From the NCBI RefSeq assembly GCF_026627255.1, contig NZ_JAPNLM010000001.1, positions 589,350 through 653,349 on the forward strand: a DNA stretch of 64,000 bases. Reading direction: 5' to 3'. Of this stretch, positions 1-8,291 are shown one piece after another (the first letter of the stretch is position 1; the number at the start of each line of letters is the position of its first letter). The notes under the pieces were generated by a model, which saw only the letters and a list, made by a program, of their open reading frames with translations, searched no databases and was not told the DNA's origin. The stretch is from Streptomyces antarcticus (GTDB taxonomy: Bacteria > Actinomycetota > Actinomycetes > Streptomycetales > Streptomycetaceae). The position numbers and the translations under genes were made by a program.

Positions 1-20
1 ACTCAGGGGGTTATGCCGAC

Positions 21-48
21 GGCGCGACGGAGGGTTGTCCGTCGCGCC
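21..48. terminator. Hairpin at window start
   Basis: An 11-bp perfect inverted repeat (GGCGCGACGGA at 21-31, TCCGTCGCGCC at 38-48) with a 6-nt loop. It probably ends a gene lying outside the window to the left. There is no U tract, which is usual for Streptomyces terminators. From 49 to 304 I see no convincing gene. Confidence 0.5.
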
Positions 49-304
49 ACCGGAAGGGGTGAAGAGTCGTAACTTTCCCGTACGGTTCGCGTTCGAGCAC
101 GCTAGAAATGGGTGCGCCCGCCTACGCGAAGACCTCCGGGGCCACGCAAGGGGCAGCGGTCAGCGGTCGGTACCGGGAGAAGGGCACCGTGACAGGGGAG
201 GGCCGCGCCTGCGGGCATGCGTACACCCGGGCGCGGCGGAGATGACGAAAAGGTCGCGGCGCTTGCGGGCCGGGGGTCCCCCCGGGCCGTAGGCCCAGGG
301 GGAG

Positions 305-412
305 TCAGCGACAGAGGATGTCGGCCACGCTGTGCGCGGTCACACCAAGCAGCGCCAGCTCAATGGCGGCGCTCGCGTTCATGGTGTGGAGGTGCGACAT
401 GCGGAGGACCAT
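305..412 (-). CDS. Putative 35-aa small protein
   Basis: A short reading frame with ATG at 410-412 and TGA at 305-307. The peptide starts MVLRMSHLHTMNASAAIELA and ends VADILCR. It is too short for usual ORF calling, but nearly all third codon positions are G or C, as in real Streptomyces genes. A hydrophobic, alanine-rich middle and a single Cys near the C-terminus are visible. There is no clear Shine-Dalgarno sequence; a TTGACA hexamer lies just upstream on the same strand, so a leaderless or short-leader transcript is possible. It sits downstream of the DUF3152 gene on the same strand. I do not recognise a family and assign no function. Confidence 0.45.
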   Translation of the reverse strand: MVLRMSHLHTMNASAAIELALLGVTAHSVADILCR

Positions 413-477
413 GACCGATCATCGGACAGGTTGTCAACGCGGCGGGCGTCCCCATCGGCGCATCCGCTTCCTACCCC

Positions 478-1998
478 TCAACCGCCGGGAAACACCCAGG
501 GGTTGGGCTTGCACTGGATTCCGTCGATGTCGAGGGACTTCGTCTGCTGCTGCATGATCGGCGCGAGCGACCCCGGTGTGCGGCAGCTCACGTGCCCGTT
601 CCCGAGCCGGTGCCCGACCTCGTGGTTGATGAGCATCTGGCGGTACGCGAACATCTGGTCCGGTCCGTACGTCGCCGAGCCCTGCGCCCACCGGAACGCG
701 TTGATCATCACGCGGTCGGTGGAGGCGGAGTCGCAGGAGACGTTGTCGACGGTGGTGTCCAGGCTGGACTTGGCGCACCAGAAGGCGGTGGTCCCGGGGC
801 TGGCGAGGGTGATCACGAAGTCGGCCTCGCCGCCCGGCACCCGCTCGAAGGTGCGGGCGCCGCCGTGGCTCCAGCTGCGCGGGTCGTTGAGGGTGCGGTG
901 GACGGCCTCGGCGAACAGCTGCGGGTCCAGCCCCAGCGCCTGTTCCACGTCGACCCGGTAGCGCACGAGCCTGCCCTTGCCCGGCGCCTTGGCCACGCCG
1001 GGCACGGTGTCGAAGGTCCCGGGCCCGGCCAGCTTCGCGTCGATGGGCAGCTGCTGGGCCATCTTCTGCTCGTACGTCAGCTCGGGCGCGGGGGCGGGCG
1101 CGGCGGGCGCCTGCGGCATCACGCGCTCCTCGGAGCGGGATCCGGCGACGTGGCTGTCGGAGGCGCGCGCGGGCGCCCCGCCGGGGGCCGCCACCGGGCC
1201 GGGCTTGAGGGTGTCGTCCTCGGAGGCCACCTGGCCCGCGATCACGACGGCGAGGACGGTGGTGACGGCCACGGCCGCCAGACCGGTGAACGTACGGACC
1301 TTCAGGCCGCGGCCGGAGCCCGGCCGTTCGACGGCGGCTTCGTCCACGTCCACGGCCTCGGCGGGCACGGCTGGCACGACGGGTTCGACGAACGCGGCCG
1401 GCTTGCGCGGCCGGGGCACCTGGCGGTGCGAGCCGGTGGAGGTGACGGGATCGAAGCCGTGCTCCGGCAGGCGCGGGACCGGCGGGGCCAGGGTGGCCGA
1501 CGGGGCCAGGGTGTCCAGCGGGACCGACGGGGTCAGGTTGATCTGCGGGAAGCCCACCGCGGGGGTACCGAAGGCGGGGGTGTCGGAGTCCAGGACGGCG
1601 GAGCGGGCCGGGCCCGGGGCCGTGCCGCGGGTGGCGTGGACCGAGGCCGGCGCCCCGGTGCGGACGGTGGCGCGCGGCACGCCCTGCCAGTCCCCGTAGA
1701 CGGAGCCGGGTCCGGAGCCGGAGCCCGAGCCGGAACCCCAGGCCCCGCCGGGCTCTTGCTGCTCGGGGTGACCGCCGGTGCGCGCCCCGGCCGCGGGCCG
1801 CTCCCGGGGCGCGAACCCCTGGTGGGCGACGGTGGGTTCGGGCCGCCGCCGGGCGAACGGATCGCCGTACCGGTCCTCGTACGGATCCGGGTACGGGCCG
1901 TCGTACGGATCCGGGTACGGGCCGGGTTCCGGAGGGGCCGGCGCCGGGGCCGCCGCCACATGGGCGGGGGCGGGGTCCTTGCGACTATGTCGTCCCAC
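478..1998 (-). CDS. DUF3152 metzincin-like membrane-anchored protein
   Basis: A 506-aa protein of the DUF3152 family. Residues 1-230 are a disordered, Pro/Gly-rich cytoplasmic region with repeated YPDPY motifs near 28-45, encoded by a duplicated stretch of DNA. One membrane helix lies at about 235-258. The extracellular C-terminal domain (about 310-506) carries the zinc-protease signature HEVGHRLGNGH at 459-469, which fits HExxHxxxxxH, and a Met at about 482 that could be the metzincin Met-turn. Cysteines at 408, 422, 472 and 496 could form disulfides. GTG at 1996-1998 was chosen because the upstream extension runs into the neighbouring hydrolase gene in another frame. It starts 5 bp after the hydrolase stop, so the two are probably co-transcribed. 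Proteolysis is inferred from the motif; the substrate is unknown. Confidence 0.85.
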   Translation of the reverse strand: MGRHSRKDPAPAHVAAAPAPAPPEPGPYPDPYDGPYPDPYEDRYGDPFARRRPEPTVAHQGFAPRERPAAGARTGGHPEQQEPGGAWGSGSGSGSGPGSVYGDWQGVPRATVRTGAPASVHATRGTAPGPARSAVLDSDTPAFGTPAVGFPQINLTPSVPLDTLAPSATLAPPVPRLPEHGFDPVTSTGSHRQVPRPRKPAAFVEPVVPAVPAEAVDVDEAAVERPGSGRGLKVRTFTGLAAVAVTTVLAVVIAGQVASEDDTLKPGPVAAPGGAPARASDSHVAGSRSEERVMPQAPAAPAPAPELTYEQKMAQQLPIDAKLAGPGTFDTVPGVAKAPGKGRLVRYRVDVEQALGLDPQLFAEAVHRTLNDPRSWSHGGARTFERVPGGEADFVITLASPGTTAFWCAKSSLDTTVDNVSCDSASTDRVMINAFRWAQGSATYGPDQMFAYRQMLINHEVGHRLGNGHVSCRTPGSLAPIMQQQTKSLDIDGIQCKPNPWVFPGG

Positions 1999-2003
1999 GG
2001 TCC

Positions 2004-3005
2004 TCAGCCTCTGCCGTCTTCGGTAGCTCGGTCGGTGTCGCCCGCACCGGTGTCGGTGTCGCGCAGCAGCTCCCCGAAGGCGGCGGCCACCACCTCGGGG
2101 TACTCCATCATCGCCACGTGCCCGGCCTCGGGAAGGCACAGCAGCCGCGATCCCCGGAAGGCCGAGGCGGCCTTGCGCGCCATACGGTACGAGACCAGTT
2201 GGTCCCGGCCACCGTAGACCAGCAGCGCCGGGGCGAGAACCCGCTGGGCCTGCCGCCACAGCCCGTGCTGGCCGCCGAGGGTGTAGGCGTCGACGATCCC
2301 GCGGGAGGTGCGGGTCATCGCTTCCCAGAAGTACGGCAGGGCCATCCGCCGCTCCATCTCCTCCACGGCGGCCCGGAACCCCTCCGGTGTCACCCGGGAG
2401 GGGTCCCCGTAACAGAGGTCCGTCACCCCCCGGGTGCGCTGCTCGGCGGTGAACCCGCGCGTGAGGCGGCCGAAGAGCGCGGCCGTCCCCGGTACGGCGA
2501 GCAGCGCGGTCGGCACGGCCGATCTCTGGACGCGCAGCTCGGGCAGGGCCGGCGATACCAGCGTCAGGGTGCGTACGAGGTCGGGCCGGACGGCGGCGAC
2601 GCGGGTGGAGACGGCGCCGCCGAGGGAGTTCCCGAGGAGGTGCACCGGCCCGCGCCCCGCGGCGTCGAGGTGGCGGATGACCGCGCGGGCGAGCCCGGTG
2701 ACGGAGTAGTCCCGGTCGGCCGGCGGCGGGGACCAGCCGAAGCCGGGCAGGTCGACGGCCTCGCCGTCGACGGTGCCGGCCAGCCGCTCCATGAGCGCCG
2801 ACCAGTTCTGCGAGGAACCACCGAGTCCGTGCACGAACAGCGCCGGCGGCAGGCCGGTGCGCTGGGGCGGCCGGACCCGGACGGCCAGTTCCAGGCCGGG
2901 GAGCGCGGTGGTGCTCATCCGCTCCCCGTCGGCCAGCCGCACCGCTCCCACCAGCGGGGAGGGCTCGGCGGTGGGCCGTACACCCGGCAGCTCGGTCGAA
3001 GACAT
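2004..3005 (-). CDS. Alpha/beta hydrolase
   Basis: A 333-aa alpha/beta hydrolase-fold enzyme. An oxyanion-type HGLGG motif is followed by a nucleophile elbow GNSLGG, an acid in a GGRDQLV-type segment, and a catalytic His in PEAGHVAMMEYP near the C-terminus. This gives a complete Ser-Asp-His triad. There is no signal peptide, so it is probably cytoplasmic. The substrate cannot be read from the sequence. It lies upstream of the DUF3152 gene with a 5-bp gap, an arrangement suggesting one transcript, and diverges from the small acidic gene at 3154. The ATG at 3003-3005 gives the full family length. Confidence 0.85.
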   Translation of the reverse strand: MSSTELPGVRPTAEPSPLVGAVRLADGERMSTTALPGLELAVRVRPPQRTGLPPALFVHGLGGSSQNWSALMERLAGTVDGEAVDLPGFGWSPPPADRDYSVTGLARAVIRHLDAAGRGPVHLLGNSLGGAVSTRVAAVRPDLVRTLTLVSPALPELRVQRSAVPTALLAVPGTAALFGRLTRGFTAEQRTRGVTDLCYGDPSRVTPEGFRAAVEEMERRMALPYFWEAMTRTSRGIVDAYTLGGQHGLWRQAQRVLAPALLVYGGRDQLVSYRMARKAASAFRGSRLLCLPEAGHVAMMEYPEVVAAAFGELLRDTDTGAGDTDRATEDGRG

Positions 3006-3153
3006 GCGGGCAATGTTACGAGACGATCACGCCACACCTCTTGTGTTCGCGGTCACAGGGGCCTTCCGGGTCTGCCTGGCGGGGCCTGCGCGATCCTCCT
3101 AGGCTCGAAGGAGAACTCGAAGGAGAAGAGGAGAAAGAAGCGAGGGGAGCGCC

Positions 3154-3369
3154 ATGACTGTCGACCCTGCGGAACCGGACACCTTCCGCGAGCGGGACCC
3201 CGGGACGCCCGACGCGGAGGCGCCCGAGGCGGACGTCGCGGAACAGCTGGCGGACCTGGTGCCCGGCGAGGACGAGCCGGTCACCGGCGTGGACGCGGGC
3301 GAGGCCGCGGACGCGGACGCCGCCGAGCAGGCGCGGGTGGTGCCGCTGGACGAGGACGACTACCGCTGA
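3154..3369 (+). CDS. Small acidic hypothetical protein
   Basis: A 71-aa, strongly acidic protein dominated by Asp, Glu, Ala and Pro, with no hydrophobic segment and no Cys. It is preceded by a purine-rich stretch (GAGGGGAGCGCC) suitable as ribosome binding site before the ATG. Composition suggests intrinsic disorder. It ends 126 bp before the TetR gene on the same strand. I recognise it only as a Streptomyces hypothetical protein; no function can be assigned. Confidence 0.65.
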   Translation: MTVDPAEPDTFRERDPGTPDAEAPEADVAEQLADLVPGEDEPVTGVDAGEAADADAAEQARVVPLDEDDYR

Positions 3370-3495
3370 CCAGCACCTCCGGGCGGTCCGTACCGCGAGA
3401 AAACTCGGCTTGAACCCTCCAGATTCGATTACCGAAAAGTACGATGGCCGCGCGGCGCAGAGCGCACTGTGTTCTTAGAGAAAGTGGGAGGCGGC

Positions 3496-4146
3496 GTGAC
3501 AGCCATCGAGCAGACCGAAGCAGCGCGTCCGCGGGGCACGCGACTGCCGCGCCGAGCCCGACGCAACCAGCTGCTGGGCGCGGCCCAGGAGGTCTTCGTC
3601 GCGCAGGGCTACCACGCGGCGGCGATGGACGACATCGCCGAGCGTGCCGGTGTGAGCAAGCCGGTGCTGTACCAGCACTTCCCCGGCAAGCTCGACCTCT
3701 ACCTGGCGCTGCTGGACCAGCACTGCGAGTCCCTGCTGCTGGCCGTGCGCACCGCGCTCGCGTCGACGACGGACAACAAGCTGCGCGTCGCCGCCACGAT
3801 GGACGCCTACTTCGCGTACGTGCAGGACGAGGGCGGCGCCTTCCGCCTGGTCTTCGAGTCGGACCTGACGAACGAGCCCTCCGTGCGCGAGCGCGTCGAC
3901 CGGGTCTCGCTCCAGTGCGCCGAGGCGATCTCGGACGTCATCGCCGAGGACACCGGCCTGTCGAAGGACGAGTCGATGCTGCTGGCCGTGGGGCTGGGCG
4001 GGGTCTCGCAGGTGGTGGCCCGCTACTGGCTGTCCAGCGAGAGCCCGGTCGCCCGGGACACGGCGGTGGGCCTGCTGACCTCGCTGGCCTGGCGCGGCAT
4101 CGCCGGCTTCCCGCTGCACGGCGCCGAGCCGGGCGCCGAGGGCTGA
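3496..4146 (+). CDS. TetR-family transcriptional regulator
   Basis: A 216-aa TetR/AcrR regulator. The N-terminal helix-turn-helix (about residues 20-65) shows AAMDDIAERAGVSKPVLYQH followed by F, the classic recognition-helix pattern; the rest is the helical ligand-binding and dimerisation domain. The start chosen is GTG 3496 because GGGAGG at 3486-3491 is well spaced before it. The longer frame from GTG 3469 would contain a TTA codon, which is rare in Streptomyces. The neighbourhood (DUF3107 downstream, DUF3152 and helicase nearby) matches mycobacterial Rv3208 from memory. Ligand and targets are unknown. Confidence 0.88.
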   Translation: MTAIEQTEAARPRGTRLPRRARRNQLLGAAQEVFVAQGYHAAAMDDIAERAGVSKPVLYQHFPGKLDLYLALLDQHCESLLLAVRTALASTTDNKLRVAATMDAYFAYVQDEGGAFRLVFESDLTNEPSVRERVDRVSLQCAEAISDVIAEDTGLSKDESMLLAVGLGGVSQVVARYWLSSESPVARDTAVGLLTSLAWRGIAGFPLHGAEPGAEG

Positions 4147-4278
4147 CCGGCCCCGGCCGGGGCCGCTGTTCGCTGCGAGCGTGTCCGCTCCGCGCGATTC
4201 CGCTCCGCTCTCCGGGCTAGTGTGGACCGCGTACGGCGCGGCTGATCGCGCGCAACGGAGCGTCGGAGGGACAAAGCC

Positions 4279-4506
4279 GTGGAGGTCAAGATCGGCGTGC
4301 AGCACGCACCCCGGGAGATCGTGCTGGAGAGCGGCCTGAGCGCCGAGGAGCTGGAGGGCATCGTCGCCGCCGCACTGTCCGGCACGACGCCGCTGCTCAG
4401 CCTCACCGACATCAAGGGCCGCAAGGTCCTGGTGCCGTCCGACCGTCTGTCCTACGTGGACCTGGGCGAGCCGAGCAGCCGCAGGGTCGGTTTCGGCGCG
4501 CTCTGA
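4279..4506 (+). CDS. DUF3107 family protein
   Basis: A 75-aa protein of the DUF3107 family, related to mycobacterial TB9.4 (Rv3208A, recalled). It starts at GTG 4279 with a GGAGGGAC ribosome binding site upstream. The sequence alternates beta-strand-like and helical stretches and contains the conserved run GRKVLVPSDRLSYVDLG near the C-terminus. It is a compact cytoplasmic protein of unknown function, always small. It follows the TetR gene by 132 bp and is closed by a strong terminator. Confidence 0.85.
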   Translation: MEVKIGVQHAPREIVLESGLSAEELEGIVAAALSGTTPLLSLTDIKGRKVLVPSDRLSYVDLGEPSSRRVGFGAL

Positions 4507-4539
4507 CGCGACGGCCCCCGGAGGGCGAGAACTGAGGGG

Positions 4540-4578
4540 AACGGCCCGGTGGTTGATACCACCGGGCCGTTTCCCTTT
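4540..4578 (+). terminator. Rho-independent terminator after DUF3107
   Basis: A 13-bp perfect stem (AACGGCCCGGTGG at 4540-4552, CCACCGGGCCGTT at 4559-4571) with a 6-nt loop, followed by a T-rich tail TTCCCTTTGTT. It separates the DUF3107 gene from the membrane protein gene downstream. Confidence 0.85.
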
Positions 4579-4637
4579 GTTCCGCTTCGGGTAGGAGGCC
4601 AGTGACCGGTTTGCCCCGACGTATGGGAGGGACCCCA

Positions 4638-4940
4638 ATGCCGCTGATGGAAGCGCTCGGCTCTGCTCTGCTGGGACTCCTCTTGTCCGGAGCGGCCGCG
4701 CGAGTGCTCGCACGGCGGCTGCCCTCACAGAGAGTGGTACTGGTCAGCGGGGTGCTGGGCGCGCTCTTCGGGGCGTACCTCACCCACTTCGCGCTGGGCC
4801 CCGGGCACATCAACCTGACCGCGGCCCTCATCGGCGCCGGTCTGGTGTCGGCGGTGGTGCTGTCGCTGCTGCTGCGGCCGGCCCCGGGATCCCGCGGCCG
4901 CTCGCACCGGCCTCCGTTTTCGCTCCCCTCGCGGGGCTGA
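4638..4940 (+). CDS. Small integral membrane protein
   Basis: A 100-aa protein with three predicted membrane helices separated by short loops. The layout, with Gly-rich helices, resembles the GlsB/YeaQ/YmgE (transglycosylase-associated) family, but the match is by general pattern only. The ATG at 4638 is preferred over the upstream GTG 4602 because GGGAGG at 4625-4630 is well placed. The C-terminal tail is basic and Ser/Arg-rich. It follows a terminator, so it is probably transcribed from its own promoter. Confidence 0.65.
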   Translation: MPLMEALGSALLGLLLSGAAARVLARRLPSQRVVLVSGVLGALFGAYLTHFALGPGHINLTAALIGAGLVSAVVLSLLLRPAPGSRGRSHRPPFSLPSRG

Positions 4941-4999
4941 GGAGGACGACTGAGCGGGACGGCTGGGCGGGACGCAGGACCACCGAGAACGTACGCCGA

Positions 5000-5028
5000 C
5001 CCCGGCGCGGAGACAGTCCGCGCCGGGG
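5000..5028. terminator. Bidirectional terminator
   Basis: A 12-bp stem (CCCCGGCGCGGA at 5000-5011, TCCGCGCCGGGG at 5017-5028) with loop GACAG, between the convergent genes ending at 4940 (+) and 5080 (-). Confidence 0.8.
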
Positions 5029-5079
5029 CCGGCGTGTGGAGCGGGCCGGGCTTCGTGCCCGGTGGAGGCGGCGGCGCGG

Positions 5080-5838
5080 CTAGGCGGCGAGGCCGAGGGC
5101 CGCCATCCGCTTGGTGTGGGCCTTGGTGATCCGCGCGAACATCTCGCCGACTGCCGCCAGGTCGAAGCCGGCCGCCATCCCGTCGACGCCGCCGACCAGC
5201 ATGGTGGACAGCGCGTCGCGCTCGGCGACCACGCGCTGGGCCTGCGAGAGTGCCTCGCCCATCAGCCGCCGCGCCCAGAGGGCGAGCCGGCCGCCGCAGC
5301 GCGGGTCGGCCTCGATCGCGGCGCGCACCTTCTCGACGGCGAAGCCGCCGTGGCCGGTGTCGTCGAGCACGCCGACGACGAGGGCGCGGGTGTCGGTGTC
5401 CAGGTGGGTGGCGACCTCACGGTAGAAGTCGCTGGCGATCGAGTCGCCGACGTACGCCTTGACCAGGCCTTCCAGCCAGTCCGACGGCGCGGTCTGGCGG
5501 TGGAAGTCGTCGACGCCCTTCGCGAAGGGCTGCATGGCGGAGGTGGGCTCGACGTCGATCGCGGAGAGCCGGTCGCGCAGCCGCTCGAAGTGGTGGAACT
5601 CGGCGGAGGCCATGGCCGCGAGCTCGGCCTTGTCGTCGAGGGTGGGCGCGAGCTTCGCGTCCTCGGCGAGGCGCTCGAAGGCCGCGAGCTCCCCGTACGC
5701 GAGAGCGCCGAGCAGGTCCACGACGGCGGCCCGGTACTGCGGCGAGGCAGAGGCGGTCGCCCAGTCCTGAGCGGCGATGCCCACGGCTTCCGCGGCGGCG
5801 CTGTCGTCGGCGGGCGAGGCGTTTTCTACGGTCGGCAT
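5080..5838 (-). CDS. Ferritin-like fold protein (MiaE-like)
   Basis: A 252-aa all-helical protein of the ferritin-like superfamily resembling the MiaE-like (PF13794) group. Carboxylate/His motifs typical of a di-iron site are visible: GELAAFERLAEDA, then SAEFHHFERL, then DSIASDFYREVA. In MiaE this fold hydroxylates a modified tRNA adenosine, but for this actinobacterial group the reaction is not established. ATG 5836-5838 gives the family length. It is divergent from the DEAD-box helicase gene, the same pairing as mycobacterial Rv3210c/Rv3211 (recalled). Confidence 0.75.
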   Translation of the reverse strand: MPTVENASPADDSAAAEAVGIAAQDWATASASPQYRAAVVDLLGALAYGELAAFERLAEDAKLAPTLDDKAELAAMASAEFHHFERLRDRLSAIDVEPTSAMQPFAKGVDDFHRQTAPSDWLEGLVKAYVGDSIASDFYREVATHLDTDTRALVVGVLDDTGHGGFAVEKVRAAIEADPRCGGRLALWARRLMGEALSQAQRVVAERDALSTMLVGGVDGMAAGFDLAAVGEMFARITKAHTKRMAALGLAA

Positions 5839-6226
5839 GCTCCGCACAATAGCCCGCCCAAAGGCGCCCCAAGGCACCACATCCGCTCACTGCCGACCCG
5901 GGTAATCGCGCCTACCCGGTGAATTCGCCCGACACAGCTGCGCGATTCCGGGGTACAGTGGTAATGCGCCTGCCGGAAACTCGGCGGGCCATCCGAATGA
6001 GGATGCCCGGTCGGTGGCCCGATCGGCTCCAACCGACCCGCCCTCGGTGTGGTGCGTGCGCGTCTGCGCACAGCCTCCGCACGAGGGGCCCCCTCAGCGG
6101 CACAAGCGCTTGAGCGAAGGCTTAGTGGTCCCGCGCAGCTTCGTACGTACGTCGCAGTACTGCAAGCCAGGCACGGTACGACCCCCCTCGCCGCCTCGCG
6201 CCGCGTCTCACAGAAGAGGCAGCACC
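5839..6226 (+). promoter_or_regulatory. Divergent promoter and long helicase leader
   Basis: A 388-bp region between divergent genes. It contains an inverted repeat CCGGGTA/TACCCGG (5898-5904, 5913-5919) and a possible -10 box TACAGT at 5954-5959. If that box is used, the helicase mRNA has a leader of roughly 260 nt, which is common for DEAD-box RNA helicase genes and could allow post-transcriptional control. Frames extending the helicase upstream contain a TTA codon at 6122 and look non-coding. Confidence 0.4.
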
Positions 6227-8206
6227 CTGACTACGTTCCGAGACCTCGGGATCCTTCCCGAGACTGCCGAAGCCCTTGAAGCCGTCGGCATCGTGTCCCC
6301 CTTCCCGATCCAGGAGATGACCCTCCCCGTCGCCCTTTCCGGCACGGACGTCATCGGCCAGGCCAAGACCGGCACCGGCAAGACGCTCGGTTTCGGCCTT
6401 CCCCTGCTGGAGCGGGTCACCGTCCCGGCGGACGTCGAGGCGGGCCGGGCACGCCCCGACCAGCTCACCGACGCCCCGCAGGCCCTCGTCGTGGTTCCGA
6501 CCCGCGAGCTCTGCACCCAGGTGACCAACGACCTGCTGACCGCGGGCAAGGTCCGTAACGTCCGCGTCCTCGCCATATACGGCGGCCGCGCGTACGAGCC
6601 GCAGGTCGAGGCGCTCAAGAAGGGCGTCGACATCATCGTCGGCACCCCGGGCCGCCTGCTCGACCTGGCCGGGCAGAAGAAGCTCGACCTGTCGCACGTC
6701 CGGGCCCTGGTCCTGGACGAGGCCGACGAGATGCTCGACCTGGGCTTCCTGCCCGACGTCGAGCGCATCATGAGCTACCTGCCGCCGAAGCGTCAGACCA
6801 TGCTGTTCTCGGCGACCATGCCGGGCGCGGTCATCGGCCTGGCCCGCCGGTACATGACGCAGCCGACGCACATCCGCGCCGTCTCCGAGGACGGTGAGGG
6901 CGCGACCGTCGCCAACACCACGCAGCACGTCTTCCGTGCGCACAACATGGACAAGCCGGAGCTCGTCTCCCGCATCCTGCAGGCCGAGGGCCGCGGCCTG
7001 GCCATGATCTTCTGCCGCACCAAGCGCACGGCCGCCGACATCGCCGAGCAGCTGGAGAAGCGCGGCTTCGCCTCGGGCGCCGTCCACGGCGACCTGGGCC
7101 AGGGTGCCCGCGAGCAGGCGCTGCGCGCGTTCCGCAACGGCAAGGTCGACGTGCTGGTGTGCACCGACGTCGCCGCGCGCGGCATCGACGTCGAGGGCGT
7201 GACCCACGTCATCAACTACCAGACGCCGGAGGACGAGAAGACCTTCCTGCACCGTGTGGGCCGCACCGGCCGCGCGGGCAAGAAGGGCATCGCCGTCACC
7301 CTGGTCGACTGGGACGACATCCCGCGCTGGCAGCTGATCAACAAGGCGCTGGAGCTGGACTTCCACGACCCGGTCGAGACGTACTCCACGTCTCCGCACC
7401 TGTTCGAGAAGATGAACATCCCGGCCGGCACCAAGGGCACCCTGCCGCGCTCCGAGCGCACGCGGGCCGGTCTGAAGGCCGAGAACCTTGAGGACCTGGG
7501 CGAGACCGGCGGCCGCGGTGGCCGTGGCGGTCGCGGAGCGGCACCCGCCGCCGCCGCCCCGGTCGCCGAGGAGCGTCCGGCCCGTACCCGTACGCCGCGC
7601 CAGCGCCGTCGGACGCGGGGCGGTTCCGAGTCCGGCGCCGAGGCCGTGGCCGTGGCCGCGCCGGTGACCCCGGTGGCGGACGCCCCCGAGGTTCCGGTCG
7701 CCGACGAGCCGCGCAGGCCGCGCCGCCGCCGCACCCGTGCGTCGGTCCCGGCCGCCGCGTCGGCTCCGGCCGTCGAGGTCGCCGTGGCCGCTCCGGTCGC
7801 GGCCGCCGCCCCGGTCGCCGTGGTCGAGGCCCCCGTGGCCGTCGCCGCGGTCGTGGCCGAGGAGGCCCCGGTCAAGCCGAAGCGCACCCGTACCCGCAAG
7901 GCCGTCGCCGCGGTCGCCGAGGCCGCCGTGGTCGAGGCTCCCGTCGCGGTCGAGGTCGCGGAGGAGGCTCCGGTCAAGCCGAAGCGCACCCGGACCCGCA
8001 AGGCCGTCGCCCCGGCCGCGGACGCCGTCGTCGCCGAGGCCCCCGCGGTCGCGGCCGAGGAGGCCCCCGCGAAGCCGAAGCGCACCCGGACCCGCAAGGT
8101 CGCGGCCGCCCCGGTCGCCGACGCCCCGGCCGAGGCCGCCGAGGAGGCTCCGGTCAAGCCGAAGCGCACCCGGACCCGCAAGGTCGCCGCCGCCCCCGAG
8201 GCGTAA
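6227..8206 (+). CDS. DEAD-box ATP-dependent RNA helicase
   Basis: A 659-aa DEAD-box helicase. Motifs in order: Q motif PFPIQ at 25-29, Walker A AKTGTGKT at 46-53, PTREL 91-95, TPGR 140-143, DEAD 164-167, SAT 195-197, then the helicase C domain with ARGID 317-321 and HRVGRTGR 342-349. The core ends near residue 430. A disordered tail of about 230 residues follows, first RG/Arg-rich and then Ala/Val/Glu-rich with four copies of KPKRTRTRK, probably for RNA binding. No ATG or GTG with a ribosome binding site fits. CTG 6227 has AAGAGG at 6214-6219 with a 7-nt spacer, and the protein homology begins exactly there. It corresponds to mycobacterial RhlE-type Rv3211 by context. Role: RNA unwinding in ribosome assembly or mRNA decay (family inference). 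Confidence 0.9.
   Translation: MTTFRDLGILPETAEALEAVGIVSPFPIQEMTLPVALSGTDVIGQAKTGTGKTLGFGLPLLERVTVPADVEAGRARPDQLTDAPQALVVVPTRELCTQVTNDLLTAGKVRNVRVLAIYGGRAYEPQVEALKKGVDIIVGTPGRLLDLAGQKKLDLSHVRALVLDEADEMLDLGFLPDVERIMSYLPPKRQTMLFSATMPGAVIGLARRYMTQPTHIRAVSEDGEGATVANTTQHVFRAHNMDKPELVSRILQAEGRGLAMIFCRTKRTAADIAEQLEKRGFASGAVHGDLGQGAREQALRAFRNGKVDVLVCTDVAARGIDVEGVTHVINYQTPEDEKTFLHRVGRTGRAGKKGIAVTLVDWDDIPRWQLINKALELDFHDPVETYSTSPHLFEKMNIPAGTKGTLPRSERTRAGLKAENLEDLGETGGRGGRGGRGAAPAAAAPVAEERPARTRTPRQRRRTRGGSESGAEAVAVAAPVTPVADAPEVPVADEPRRPRRRRTRASVPAAASAPAVEVAVAAPVAAAAPVAVVEAPVAVAAVVAEEAPVKPKRTRTRKAVAAVAEAAVVEAPVAVEVAEEAPVKPKRTRTRKAVAPAADAVVAEAPAVAAEEAPAKPKRTRTRKVAAAPVADAPAEAAEEAPVKPKRTRTRKVAAAPEA
7859..8182 (+). 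repeat. 42-bp repeats in helicase tail
   Basis: Four in-frame 42-bp units at 7859-7900, 7961-8002, 8057-8098 and 8141-8182, each encoding EEAP(V/A)KPKRTRTRK, separated by Ala/Val/Glu-rich spacers of 60, 54 and 42 bp. They form the basic C-terminal tail of the helicase. Confidence 0.9.
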
Positions 8207-8217
8207 GCACCGTCCGC

Positions 8218-8250
8218 CGGCCCGGTTCCCCGCTCAGGGGGGCCGGGCCG
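8218..8250 (+). terminator. Terminator after helicase gene
   Basis: An inverted repeat with outer arms CGGCCCGG and CCGGGCCG and inner C-run/G-run pairing around GCTC, starting 12 bp after the helicase stop codon. Confidence 0.65.
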
Positions 8251-8291
8251 TCGGCATGTCCGCGGGGCGACCGGCCAGTAACGTGAGCCGT

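Noticed and set aside
592..2217. Long 541-aa plus-strand frame opposite DUF3152
   Set aside because: High-GC antisense shadow: it is rich in Gly/Arg/Val, lacks domains, and the opposite strand carries clear DUF3152 motifs.
3469..3495. Earlier GTG start of the TetR gene
   Set aside because: It would include a TTA codon, and the ribosome binding site GGGAGG clearly serves GTG 3496.
6014..6226. N-terminal extension of the helicase from 6014
   Set aside because: It contains a TTA codon and non-coding composition and lacks a ribosome binding site; homology starts at 6227.
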